Source of the DNA: Micrococcus sp.
Lineage (GTDB): Bacteria; Actinomycetota; Actinomycetes; Actinomycetales; Micrococcaceae
DNA: 64,000 bases
Direction: 5' to 3'
NCBI GenBank assembly: GCA_029961105.1
Contig: JASBVO010000002.1
Coordinates: 248,001 to 312,000 of the forward strand
Of the stretch, positions 54,425 to 62,944 are shown piece by piece. How positions within the stretch are numbered: the stretch's first letter is position 1; every line of letters starts with the position of its first letter. The position numbers and the translations under genes are program-made. A model generated the notes under the pieces. It worked only from the letters and a program-made list of their open reading frames with translations. It did no database searches and was not told the DNA's origin.

Positions 54425-55896
54425 GCGAGATCAGCCTCGTCGATGTGTCCCTGAGGGACGGAAACCAGAGCATCTGGGGTGCCACCGGCGTCACCACCCG
54501 CATGGTCGAGGGCGTCGTCCCGGACCTGGACCGGGTCGGCTACAAGTCCATCGAACTGGCCACCAGCACCATCCTGGCCACCGCCGTGCGTTACCACCGC
54601 GAGGACCCCTTCGAGCGGCTGCGTGCCGCCCGGGACCGTTCCCCGAACACCACCCTCGGCTTCCTGACCACCGGCAAGCGGTTCATCACCTTCCACCGCA
54701 CCCCGGACGCTGTCCTGGAGCTGGCCTACTCCGTGCTGGCCCGCAACGGCATCACCAAGATGTGGGTGATTGACCCGATGCACGACATGGAGTCCGCCGC
54801 GAAGATCGCCGCCATGGCCAAGCGCGTCGGCTTCGAGGAGGTCATCGGCGGGATCTGCTACACCACCAGCCCGGTGCACACGGATGAGTACTTCATGGCC
54901 AAGGCCCGCGAGCTGGATGCCTCGGATGACATCGACGGCTTCTACCTCAAGGACCCCTCCGGGTTGCTCACCATCGACCGGGTGCGCCAGCTCGTCCCCG
55001 GGCTGCAGCAGGCCATGCAGCGCCACCCGCTGCAGGAGATCCACTCCCACGCCACCACGGGCCTGTCCCCCATCACCGTGCTGGACGCAGCCGACCTCGG
55101 TGTGCCCAGCATCCACTGCGCGCTGCCGCCGCTGGCCAACGGGGCCTCCCACCCCGAGGCCCAACGCCTGGTGGCCAACCTGCGGGCCCGCGGCCACGAG
55201 GTGAACGTGGACCTGGAGGCCATGGCCGCCGCGAGTGCCTACCTGCAGCGCCAGGCCAAGATCAAGAACCTGCCGGTCGGCCGCCCCAACGAGTACGACG
55301 AGGCGTTCTACCGACACAACATCCCCGGCGGCGTGCAGTCCACGACCCGGCGTCAGCTGGCCGAGATCCGGCAGGAGCACCTCTTCGACGCCGTCATCGA
55401 GGAGTCCGTCCAGGTCCGCCAGGACCTGGGCTGGCCGATCGTCATGACGCCCTTCGCCCAGTACATCGTCACCCAGGCCACCCTGAACGTGATGACGGGC
55501 GAACGCTACAAGCAGGTCGCCGATGAGGTCATCGACCTCATCCGCGGGGACTTCGGCCCGCTGCCGGGCGAGGTGGAGCCGGCGCTGAAGGACCGGGCGC
55601 TGGCCACGGAGCGCGGACGGCAGAAGCCCGACGACGGCCAGTCCGTCACGCTCAAGGACCTGCGGCACCGCTTCGGGGAGAACCTCGGGGACGAGGAACT
55701 GCTGCTGCGTGCGGTGATGCCCTCCGAACAGGTGGACGCGATGTACGCCGCGCAGCACACCGCCCCGGCCCGGACCCTCAAGACCCTGCTGGACAGCGTG
55801 GGCCGGTCGTCCTCGACGACGTCGATCTCGCTCAGCGACGGTTCGACCACCTTCTCCCTCCAGCGCGACGCCCGTCGAACGGAGACCACGGCATGA
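54421..55896 (+). CDS. Pyruvate carboxylase/OadA-type carboxyltransferase subunit (substrate unknown)
   Basis: DRE-TIM metallolyase-fold transferase of 491 residues, similar to pyruvate carboxylase subunit B and OadA. It moves CO2 from carboxybiotin to an enol. Key residues remain: Arg12, Asp13 and Gln16 in SLRDGNQS, the lysine in LKDPSGLL that is carboxylated in pyruvate carboxylase, and the metal pair in HSHATTG. IPGGVQSTTRRQL supplies the Ser/Thr proton shuttle region. The sequence around these (DGNQSIWGATG, HATTG) departs from true pyruvate carboxylase (DAHQS, HDTSG), suggesting another substrate. No biotin domain is fused; the carrier is the first gene. Start ATG overlaps the carboxylase stop. 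Confidence 0.85.
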   Translation: MSEISLVDVSLRDGNQSIWGATGVTTRMVEGVVPDLDRVGYKSIELATSTILATAVRYHREDPFERLRAARDRSPNTTLGFLTTGKRFITFHRTPDAVLELAYSVLARNGITKMWVIDPMHDMESAAKIAAMAKRVGFEEVIGGICYTTSPVHTDEYFMAKARELDASDDIDGFYLKDPSGLLTIDRVRQLVPGLQQAMQRHPLQEIHSHATTGLSPITVLDAADLGVPSIHCALPPLANGASHPEAQRLVANLRARGHEVNVDLEAMAAASAYLQRQAKIKNLPVGRPNEYDEAFYRHNIPGGVQSTTRRQLAEIRQEHLFDAVIEESVQVRQDLGWPIVMTPFAQYIVTQATLNVMTGERYKQVADEVIDLIRGDFGPLPGEVEPALKDRALATERGRQKPDDGQSVTLKDLRHRFGENLGDEELLLRAVMPSEQVDAMYAAQHTAPARTLKTLLDSVGRSSSTTSISLSDGSTTFSLQRDARRTETTA

Positions 55897-56783
55897 GCCC
55901 CTTCACCCCGAACCCCGGCGCCGTGGCCGCCTCCCGCGGCTGGATGCTGGACGTGGACGGCTGCCTCGTGAGCACCGCCCGCGCCGGGGGCGCCGGCGGT
56001 GTCCCGATGCCGCGGGCCATCGAGTTGCTGGATGCGCTCTACGCCGCCGGACATTCCGTGGTCATCTGCACCAACGCCTCGGAGAAGACCCCGGCGGACT
56101 ACGCGGAGCACCTGCGCGCCGCCGGCCTGAACGTCCGCGACGAGGACTTCGCCACGGCCGGCAGTGCCGCCGCGGAGTACATCGCCCACCACCACCCGGG
56201 GGCCCGGGTCCTGGCCGTGGGCGCCGAGGGGATCTCCGCCCCCCTGTCCGGGTACGGGATGGAGCTGGCCGAGGCCGGCGGGCCGCTGGCCGACGTCGTG
56301 CTGGTGGGTGCCGCCCGCGGGTACTCGACCGAGCTGATCAACGCCGCCTGCCTGGCCGTGGACGCCGGGGCGCTCCTGTACTCGACGCAGGCCAGCCCCT
56401 GGTTCCACGGCGGGCGGGGCAAGTCCGTGGCCGTCTCCGCGGTCATGGCCTCGGCCATCGCCTGGGCCACCGGGGTCCAGCCCCACGTGCTCGGCAAGCC
56501 CTCCCCGGCCCTCGGGGAGACCCTGCGGCGCCAGTTGGGCGTGCCCGCGGAGGCCATCACCATCGTGGGCGATGCCACCGCCGAGATCGACCTGGCCCGG
56601 AACATGGGCGCCAACGCGGCGCTCGTGCTGTCCGGTGCCACCGACGCCGCCCGCCTGGCCACGCTGGAGGGCACTGCCCGCCCGGACGTCGCCCTGGCCG
56701 ACGTCGCCGAACTGCTCGACCTTCTCACCCCCACCATCTCCCCCTCGAACACCCCCGTGCCCTCCGAAGGAGCCCGATCATGA
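55893..56783 (+). CDS. HAD-IIA family phosphatase
   Basis: Haloacid-dehalogenase-fold phosphatase of 296 residues, class IIA (NagD/phosphoglycolate phosphatase-like). The nucleophile is Asp20 and the acid Asp22 in LDVDGCLV. Motif II is CTNAS, the lysine lies in LGKPSPAL and motif IV reads VGDATAEIDLA where GDxxxTD is usual. It overlaps both neighbours by 4 bases, which ties it to the carboxylase operon. In this setting it may remove phosphate from a phosphorylated intermediate, much as a phosphatase-type subunit works with phenylphosphate carboxylase. That role is inferred. Confidence 0.82.
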   Translation: MSPFTPNPGAVAASRGWMLDVDGCLVSTARAGGAGGVPMPRAIELLDALYAAGHSVVICTNASEKTPADYAEHLRAAGLNVRDEDFATAGSAAAEYIAHHHPGARVLAVGAEGISAPLSGYGMELAEAGGPLADVVLVGAARGYSTELINAACLAVDAGALLYSTQASPWFHGGRGKSVAVSAVMASAIAWATGVQPHVLGKPSPALGETLRRQLGVPAEAITIVGDATAEIDLARNMGANAALVLSGATDAARLATLEGTARPDVALADVAELLDLLTPTISPSNTPVPSEGARS

Positions 56784-58693
56784 GCAGCACCGAGAACACC
56801 CCGCAGCGATTCCCGTTCCTTTCCGAAGCCGAGGTCCCCGCCGGCGGGGAGGGCTGGGAATCGATGTACCCCTACTACCTGGTCCCCTCCGAGGAGACGA
56901 AGGAGCACGAGGAGAAGCTGCTCTGGTTCGCGGACACCATGCACTGGTCCCGCGGCGCCCACCCCTTCGACAGCATCGGCGCCGAGGCCGTCTACTACGG
57001 CGTGGGCACCTTCTCCACCCGCATCTTCGCGCTGCCGGTGTCCCTGGGCATGGATGTCCGCGTGGTCAACGGCTACGTCTACATCGCCCCGCAGGGCATC
57101 ACCGATCCGGCCCGGATCCAGGAGCGTGCCGAGGTCTTCCAGAAGCGCGCCGGCTACTACTACGCCAACTGGGACGAGCTCTACGGGCAGTGGAAGACGA
57201 AGATGGAGCAGGCCATCGTCACGATGGATTCCATCACCTTCACCCCGCTAGGCGCCTACGACCCGGATTCCGTGGTGGACGAGGCCACCGGCCGTTCCGT
57301 CTCCATGGACATATTGGAGAACTACCACCGGCTCATCGATGAGTTCTTCGCCGTCTGGCAGTACCACTTCGAGTTCCTCAACCTGGGCTACGGCGGGTAC
57401 ATCACCTTCTTCCAGTTCTGCAAGCAGGCCTTCCCGCTGATCGCGGACCAGTCGATCTCCCGCATGGTGGCCGGCGTGGACGTGCTGGCCTTCCGCCCGG
57501 ACGACGAGCTGCGCAAGCTCGCCCAGCTCGCCGTAGAACTGGACCTGGTCCAGACCCTCCGTGACGGCGGCGCCGGCACCGAAGGGGCACTCAAGGCTAA
57601 GGCTCTGCGGACCGAGCTGGAGTCGACGGAGAACGGGCGCACCTGGCTGGCCGCCTTCGACGCCGCCCGCGACCCGTGGTTCAACTACTTCACCGAGTAC
57701 GGCTTCACCCACGACCAGGAGACCTGGAACACCGACCTGTCCATTCCGCTGGGCAGCATCTCCCGGTACGCGGACAAAATCGCCGCCGGCGAGGACATCT
57801 CCCGGCCGATCGAACGCCTCCGGGAAGAGCGCGACGAGATCGTCGGCGAGTACCGGGCGCTGCTGACCACCGAGGAGGCCCAGCAGTTCGACGCCCTGCT
57901 CAACCTGGCCCGCACCGTGTTCCCGTACATCGAGGAACACAACATCTACGTGGAGCACTGGTCCCACAACGTGTTCTGGAAGAAGACCCGCGAGCTGGCC
58001 GAGTTGCTGGTCGAGGCCGGCCTGCTCGAGCAGGCCGACGACTTCTACTACCTCAACCGCTTCGAGGTGGACATGGCCCTGACCGACGTGGTGCAGTCCT
58101 GGGCCATCGGCGTGGACATCCGCGGCAAGCAGCGCTGGCGGGCCGAGATCGAGCGGCGCAAGCCGATCGTGGCGGCCCTGCAGTCCGCCAGTGCCCCGCC
58201 GGCGTACGGCATCCCGCCGGAGCAGATCACCGACCCGTTCGCCGTCATGAACTACGGCGTCACCACCGAGCGCATCCAGGAGTGGCTGGGCGCCGACCAG
58301 GACGAGAAGGGGCTGGCCGGGATCCCCGGGTCCCTCGGCGTGGTGGAAGGCCCCGTCCGGGTGCTGCGCTCGGAGAAGGACCTGCCGCTGCTGCAGCCGG
58401 GTGAAATCCTGGTGGCCCCCATCACCGCCCCCTCCTGGGCTGCCGCCTTCTCGGTGGCCAGCGGGGTCATCACGGACATCGGCGGCATGATGTGCCACGC
58501 CGCGATCGTCTGCCGCGAATACGGCATTCCTGCCGTGGTCGGCACCGGCTACGCCACGGCCCGGCTCACCACCGGCCAGCGGGTCCGGATCGACGGCAAG
58601 ACCGGCAGCGTCGTCTACCTGGACGGCGGGCCGGACACCGAGACCGGGCGCGCCGACCTCGTCGACGCCGCCGACGCCCCCGCGCAGGGCTGA
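56780..58693 (+). CDS. PEP-utilising phosphohistidine enzyme, phenylphosphate synthase subunit A-like
   Basis: A 637-residue protein related to the central and mobile part of PEP synthase. Its best analogue is PpsA (about 70 kDa) of Thauera phenylphosphate synthase. The N-terminal and middle regions are helical (GWESMYPYYLVPSEE, GYYYANWDELYGQWK). The C-terminal swivelling domain contains GGMMCHAAIVCREYGIPAVV with the phosphorylated His573. The ATP-binding domain is missing and is encoded by the next gene. It probably passes a phosphate from that protein to an enol or phenol-type oxygen. It overlaps the HAD gene by 4 bases. The acceptor is unknown; see findings for the ketone hypothesis. Confidence 0.85.
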   Translation: MSSTENTPQRFPFLSEAEVPAGGEGWESMYPYYLVPSEETKEHEEKLLWFADTMHWSRGAHPFDSIGAEAVYYGVGTFSTRIFALPVSLGMDVRVVNGYVYIAPQGITDPARIQERAEVFQKRAGYYYANWDELYGQWKTKMEQAIVTMDSITFTPLGAYDPDSVVDEATGRSVSMDILENYHRLIDEFFAVWQYHFEFLNLGYGGYITFFQFCKQAFPLIADQSISRMVAGVDVLAFRPDDELRKLAQLAVELDLVQTLRDGGAGTEGALKAKALRTELESTENGRTWLAAFDAARDPWFNYFTEYGFTHDQETWNTDLSIPLGSISRYADKIAAGEDISRPIERLREERDEIVGEYRALLTTEEAQQFDALLNLARTVFPYIEEHNIYVEHWSHNVFWKKTRELAELLVEAGLLEQADDFYYLNRFEVDMALTDVVQSWAIGVDIRGKQRWRAEIERRKPIVAALQSASAPPAYGIPPEQITDPFAVMNYGVTTERIQEWLGADQDEKGLAGIPGSLGVVEGPVRVLRSEKDLPLLQPGEILVAPITAPSWAAAFSVASGVITDIGGMMCHAAIVCREYGIPAVVGTGYATARLTTGQRVRIDGKTGSVVYLDGGPDTETGRADLVDAADAPAQG

Positions 58694-58696
58694 TCC

Positions 58697-59839
58697 ATGA
58701 GCACCGCAACCTTCGCGCCCCGGGGCGCCACCGGACTGCACGGACCTAAGGACCACACCATGTACACGTTGACCTTCACCCACCCCGACTGCACCGACGT
58801 CCGCCAGGTCGGCGGCAAGGCCGCCAGCCTGGCCGAGATGACCGCCGAGGGCCTTCCCGTGGCTCCGGGCTTCGCCGTGACCGCCGCGGCCTACCGGCGT
58901 TACCGCCAGGAGTCCGGGCTGAAGGACTTCACCAGCTCGATCCTGGACAAGCTGACGCCTGAGTCGGGTCAGGCCGCCTTCGACGAGGCCGAGCGGGTCA
59001 TCACCGAGCGCATGGAATCGGTCGGGATGCCGGCGGAGATCGCCGAGCCGATCCGCGCGGCCTACCGGCAGCTCTGCGCGGACACCGGTGTGGAGGACAT
59101 TGCCGTGGCCGTGCGTTCCAGTGCCACCGCCGAGGACTCCGTGGACGCCAGCTTTGCCGGCGAGTTCGAGACCTGGGTGGACGTCGTCGGCGAGGACGCC
59201 GTGGTGGAGTACGTGCAGAAGTGCTACGTCAGCGTCTATTCCGGCCGGGTGCTGTCCTATCTGGCCGAGAAGGGGATCGACCCCCACGATATCGAGATGG
59301 CCGTGGTGGTCCAGAAGACCGTCCGGGCCCGCGCTGCAGGCGTGATGTTCACTCTGAGCCCCACCACCGGGGACCGCTCGCGGATCGTCCTGGAGGCCAG
59401 TTGGGGCCTGGGCCTGTCCGTGGTGGGCGGGGAGGTCACCCCGGACCGCTACATGCTGGAGAAGATCACGCTGGACATCGTGGTGCGCGAGGCCGGCCAC
59501 AAGCACATCGAGTACCGCCGCGGCGATGCCCCCCAGGACGTGCCCGAAGACCGCCGGGACGTGCTGTGCCTGAGCGACGAGGAAGTCATTGCCCTGGCCC
59601 GGTACGGCAAGAACCTGGAGAAGGTCCACGGCGGGGCGCCCCAGGACATCGAGTTCGCCATCGACGAGGAGCTCCCGGAAGGGCAGAACCTCATCCTGCT
59701 CCAACGCCGACCCGAAACCGTCTGGTCCCACGCCGACCGCAAGCCCAAGTTCGACGCCGCCGCCGGCATGATGAGCTGGATCACCGGATCCATCTCCGGC
59801 GGTGCCGCGGACCTGGGCGGCCCGGGCCACTCCCACTAG
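58697..59839 (+). CDS. PEP synthase ATP-binding domain protein, phenylphosphate synthase subunit B-like
   Basis: A 380-residue stand-alone PPDK/PEP-synthase N-terminal domain. It binds ATP and phosphorylates the histidine of the preceding protein. Typical are VGGKAASLAEMTAEGLPVAPGF, VAVRSSATAEDSVDASFAGEFET, ARAAGVMFTLSP and the C-terminal LILLQRRPETVW. Size and layout match PpsB of Thauera (about 40 kDa). Start ATG 58697 is 3 bases after the previous stop; ATG 58760, with AAGGA upstream, would remove 21 unconserved residues and is a serious alternative. It is the last gene of the operon. Confidence 0.85.
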   Translation: MSTATFAPRGATGLHGPKDHTMYTLTFTHPDCTDVRQVGGKAASLAEMTAEGLPVAPGFAVTAAAYRRYRQESGLKDFTSSILDKLTPESGQAAFDEAERVITERMESVGMPAEIAEPIRAAYRQLCADTGVEDIAVAVRSSATAEDSVDASFAGEFETWVDVVGEDAVVEYVQKCYVSVYSGRVLSYLAEKGIDPHDIEMAVVVQKTVRARAAGVMFTLSPTTGDRSRIVLEASWGLGLSVVGGEVTPDRYMLEKITLDIVVREAGHKHIEYRRGDAPQDVPEDRRDVLCLSDEEVIALARYGKNLEKVHGGAPQDIEFAIDEELPEGQNLILLQRRPETVWSHADRKPKFDAAAGMMSWITGSISGGAADLGGPGHSH

Positions 59840-60037
59840 ATGGCTAGACCTGGCGAAGCCGGAATTTCGATTTGAGTTCTGGACACTGGCCGCGGCTGGG
59901 CCGTCGGTGAGGAGTGCTGCCCCAGCGGGGCCACCACCATCTTGGGCCTCGAGGAGTCGGCAGGCAATCGCCCGCTTCGTTCCTGCGGAGGGGCGCTGGG
60001 CTGAACGCGGCGCATCGCGGTGTCTGCCTCGGTAGGT
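59840..60037. mobile_element. Possible remnant of an IS30-type transposase N-terminus
   Basis: A 200-base gap at the end of the carboxylase operon. In one frame it reads FEFWTLAAAGPSVRSAA; after a +1 shift it continues GATTILGLEESAGNRP. This resembles the first helix-turn-helix of actinobacterial IS30 transposases but is broken by stops and frameshift. No inverted repeats or target duplication were seen. The call rests on a weak resemblance. Confidence 0.2.
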
Positions 60038-60931
60038 TCAGGCCTCGATGAGGGTCAGCCCCGTCAGCGGGATGCCCGGGGAGACCAGCGCGTGCCGTTG
60101 CACCCGGGTGTTCTCTGGGGCGGGGATGACCCAGATCTTGCCGGAGAGGTCGGAGACGTAGGCGACACGTGCGTCCAGGTCGACGGCCAGGCCGATGGCC
60201 TCCTGGAAGCCGTCGGCCAGGGTCTGCGGCGACTCGCCCTTCTCCCCCGGGGCGGGGACCGGGGCGCGGTTCAGGGAGTTACCGCCCGGCTGGTGGCCGC
60301 GGTCGGTCCAGAACAGGTGCCCGTTCATCAGCTCGAGGTCGATCGGCGCGGGCAGACCCTCCCACAGGGTCTCGATGTCCGTGCGGTTCTCCGCCGTCTC
60401 ACCATCGGGGATCTCCAGGCCGGCCCGGAAGATCCGTCCGTCACCGCCCGCGTAGGATCCCTTCTGCGACCAGTAGACGTACCCGTTGTCCTCGTCGACG
60501 GCCACGCCCACGATCCAGTCCAACTGTCCCTGCGAACCGTCGCGCCTGACGAGATCCCGCAGCCCGGTACCGTCTGTGCGCACCGTGGCCAGGCTGAAGC
60601 CCTCCCGGTTGCCCCAGTACAGGTTGTCCTTCGAGTCCAGGACGAGCTGCTTGCCGGTGGTGGTCCCGCCCTGGGGGATGACGTCGCGGCGGTTGGACCC
60701 GTTGAGGTCGATCGCGTGCAGCCCGGCGTTGCGGGCCGTGTAGTCGGCGCCCTCGGGATTGTCCGCCGGCACGCCCGCTCCCATGGTGGTCCAGTAGACC
60801 GTCTTCCCGTCGCAGGCGATGCCGTCAGGGTGGTCCCCAGCGTCCTCCACGATGACCCGGTACTCGCCGCTGGCCAGATTCACCAGCACCACCTTGCCGG
60901 GCTGCCAGGCCAGAGAAAGCAGTTGTGTCAT
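60038..60931 (-). CDS. YWTD beta-propeller protein (LDL-receptor class B/SMP-30-like)
   Basis: A 297-residue soluble protein made of about six propeller blades. The repeated aromatic signatures are VYWTTMG, LYWGNREG, YVYWSQKG and LFWTDRG, separated by about 45 residues. DHPDGIACDG and LPAPIDLELMNG fit the calcium-binding SMP-30/gluconolactonase relatives. No signal peptide is visible, so it acts in the cytoplasm. It could be a lactonase or a binding protein; no active site can be assigned. It overlaps the TetR gene by 4 bases and follows it in the same operon. Confidence 0.75.
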   Translation of the reverse strand: MTQLLSLAWQPGKVVLVNLASGEYRVIVEDAGDHPDGIACDGKTVYWTTMGAGVPADNPEGADYTARNAGLHAIDLNGSNRRDVIPQGGTTTGKQLVLDSKDNLYWGNREGFSLATVRTDGTGLRDLVRRDGSQGQLDWIVGVAVDEDNGYVYWSQKGSYAGGDGRIFRAGLEIPDGETAENRTDIETLWEGLPAPIDLELMNGHLFWTDRGHQPGGNSLNRAPVPAPGEKGESPQTLADGFQEAIGLAVDLDARVAYVSDLSGKIWVIPAPENTRVQRHALVSPGIPLTGLTLIEA

Positions 60932-61578
60932 GGGAGTCTCCTCGTCTCGGGCCCCGGAGCGGTGCCCGTGGTCTGGTAGTGATGTTCGGGGCCGGCGTGC
61001 ACGTCGGCCCCCGGTGGTCCTGCCTCTGGTCGCTGCAGCAGCTGCCGTAGCCTGCGCGACAGCCCCAGGGATTCGTCCTCCGCGGCGGTGAAGAGGATCC
61101 GGTAGATGATCGGGGCCACGACCGTGTCGACGATGTCGTCCACGGACGGCGGGTCTTCCCCGCGCCGGAGGGCGGCGCCACGGATGGTGTCCAGGTGGTC
61201 CTGCAGGATCTGGAAGTACCGCGTGGTGGCGGCATCGTCGGCCACCATGTCCCGCAGGATCCGTCGACCCAACGGCGAGGAGAAGTCCTCGACATAGGAC
61301 TCCAGCCAGGCGCCCAGGTCCCCCGCCAGAGAGCCGGTGTCCGGGACCGACTCCGGCAGGAGCCGGTCGGTGGCCATCGCGGCGAGCAGTTGCTGCAGGT
61401 CACCCCAGCGTCGGTAGATCGTCGAGGGCGTCACTCCGGCCCGGGCCGCGATCTGGGGAATGGTCACCGCCGAGCGGTCCCCGCCGTTCTCGGCGATCAA
61501 CTCCTCCGCCGCGGCGTGGACGGCCTGCTGGACGCGCGCGCTCCGACCGCCGGGCCTCGGCGTCTTCTCCAGACTCAT
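60928..61578 (-). CDS. TetR family transcriptional regulator
   Basis: A 216-residue regulator. The helix-turn-helix is near residues 30-60, TIPQIAARAGVTPSTIYRRW. The C-terminal helices include a TetR_C_16-type region (PLGRRILRDMVADDA). The final 35 residues are Pro/Gly-rich. It is divergent from an MFS transporter, and the 77-base gap holds a 10-bp inverted repeat that it probably binds. Confidence 0.9.
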   Translation of the reverse strand: MSLEKTPRPGGRSARVQQAVHAAAEELIAENGGDRSAVTIPQIAARAGVTPSTIYRRWGDLQQLLAAMATDRLLPESVPDTGSLAGDLGAWLESYVEDFSSPLGRRILRDMVADDAATTRYFQILQDHLDTIRGAALRRGEDPPSVDDIVDTVVAPIIYRILFTAAEDESLGLSRRLRQLLQRPEAGPPGADVHAGPEHHYQTTGTAPGPETRRLP

Positions 61579-61599
61579 GACCCCATCCTAACGCAAATC

Positions 61600-61634
61600 C
61601 TTTGCTTTAGTGTACGATGCAGCTTAAAGCAAAG
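61600..61634. promoter_or_regulatory. Operator-like palindrome between tetR and MFS genes
   Basis: Two perfect 10-base arms, CTTTGCTTTA (61600-61609) and TAAAGCAAAG (61625-61634), with a 15-base spacer. It sits in the centre of the divergent 77-base gap and is AT-rich against a GC-rich background. It is the likely site for the TetR protein and controls both directions. Confidence 0.75.
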
Positions 61635-61655
61635 AAGTAGCGATTAGGAGTACGC

Positions 61656-62885
61656 TTGAGTCAACACCTACCCCGGATGGGGCGCCGCGGCGCGTTCGCC
61701 TTGCACGCGGCGATCCTGGCCGTGTTCCTGGGCGCCTCGGCTGTCCCGACCCCGGTCTACCCCCTCTACCAGCACTTGTGGGGGTTCCCGGCCGTCACCA
61801 CCACCGTGGTTTTCTCCGTCTACGCCCTGGCCCTGCTGGCCAGCCTGCTGGTGGTGGGAAGGCTGGCCGACCACGTCGGCACCCGTCCGGTACTCCTGGT
61901 CGCCATGGCCGTCGAGGTGGTCTCGATGCTGGTCTTCATCGCAGCCGGCGGTGTGGCCGGGCTGCTGGTCGCGCGGATCCTGCAGGGGGTGGCGACCGGT
62001 GCCGCGATGAGTGCGGCGGGCTCGGCGCTGATGGCCCTCGAGACCGAGCGCCGCCGGGGCAGTGCGGCCCTGGTCAACGCCCTGGCCGCACCGCTGGGCC
62101 TGGCCTTCGGGGCCGCCGGGGCCAGCGTCATGGTCGAGGTCCTGCCGGCACCGACCCGGCTGTGCTATTTGGTCGTGGCCGCCGCCGTCGTCGTCCTCGC
62201 CGGCCTGCTGGCGTTCGCCCCGCGCCCGGGCGCACCGGCTCCCGGGGCGTGGGCGTCCCTGAAGCCGACCGTGAGCATCCCGGCCAGTGCCCGTGGGGCG
62301 ATGGGCCTGGCGATGCCCGTGGCCGGGGCGATCTGGGCCCTGGGCGGACTGTACCTCTCCCTCGGGCCCGCGCTGGCGCGCAGCGTCACCGGCCAGGATT
62401 CCCCCCTGCTGGGCGGCCTGGCCCTACTGTGCTTGTACGTTCCGGCCGCCCTGGCGATCGTGGTGCTGCGCCCGCTGCGAGACCGGTCCATCATGGTCAT
62501 CGCTATCATCGCGCTCATCGGCGGGGTTAGCGCCGTCGTGGCCGGCGTCGTCCTGGGATCCCCGGGCGCCTACTTCGCGGGAACGGTCGCCGCCGGCGTG
62601 GGCTTCGGCTCCGGGTACTACGCCGCATTGCGGGCCATCCTCCCCCTGGGTGCACCCCAGGAGCGCACGGGGCTGCTGTCCACGATCTACATCATCTGCT
62701 ATCTGTCCTTCAGCCTGCCCGCCGTCGCCGCCGGCCTGCTCGTGGGCAGCATGGGGCTGCGGGCGACCACCCTGGCCTATGGGACACTGCTCGTGAGCGT
62801 CTGCCTGCCCGTCCTGGCCGTTCTGCTACTGCGCGCCTACCGGCAGCACCGCCGCTGCCGGGGCCGGTGGGGCGTCCGACCCTGA
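61656..62885 (+). CDS. MFS transporter (probable efflux)
   Basis: Twelve-helix major facilitator of 409 residues, with motif A in VGRLADHVGTRPVLL and RILQGVATGAAMSAAGSAL after helix 4. It resembles DHA1-type efflux pumps. The start TTG at 61656 has AGGAG six bases upstream; ATG at 61677 is the alternative. Its control by the divergent TetR and shared palindrome suggests induction by a small molecule. The SDR gene follows after 59 bases. Confidence 0.86.
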   Translation: MSQHLPRMGRRGAFALHAAILAVFLGASAVPTPVYPLYQHLWGFPAVTTTVVFSVYALALLASLLVVGRLADHVGTRPVLLVAMAVEVVSMLVFIAAGGVAGLLVARILQGVATGAAMSAAGSALMALETERRRGSAALVNALAAPLGLAFGAAGASVMVEVLPAPTRLCYLVVAAAVVVLAGLLAFAPRPGAPAPGAWASLKPTVSIPASARGAMGLAMPVAGAIWALGGLYLSLGPALARSVTGQDSPLLGGLALLCLYVPAALAIVVLRPLRDRSIMVIAIIALIGGVSAVVAGVVLGSPGAYFAGTVAAGVGFGSGYYAALRAILPLGAPQERTGLLSTIYIICYLSFSLPAVAAGLLVGSMGLRATTLAYGTLLVSVCLPVLAVLLLRAYRQHRRCRGRWGVRP

Positions 62886-62944
62886 CGCGGCGCCGATCCC
62901 CTACCGGGCGACCCATTACGCATCACCCCCAGGAGGGAAACACC

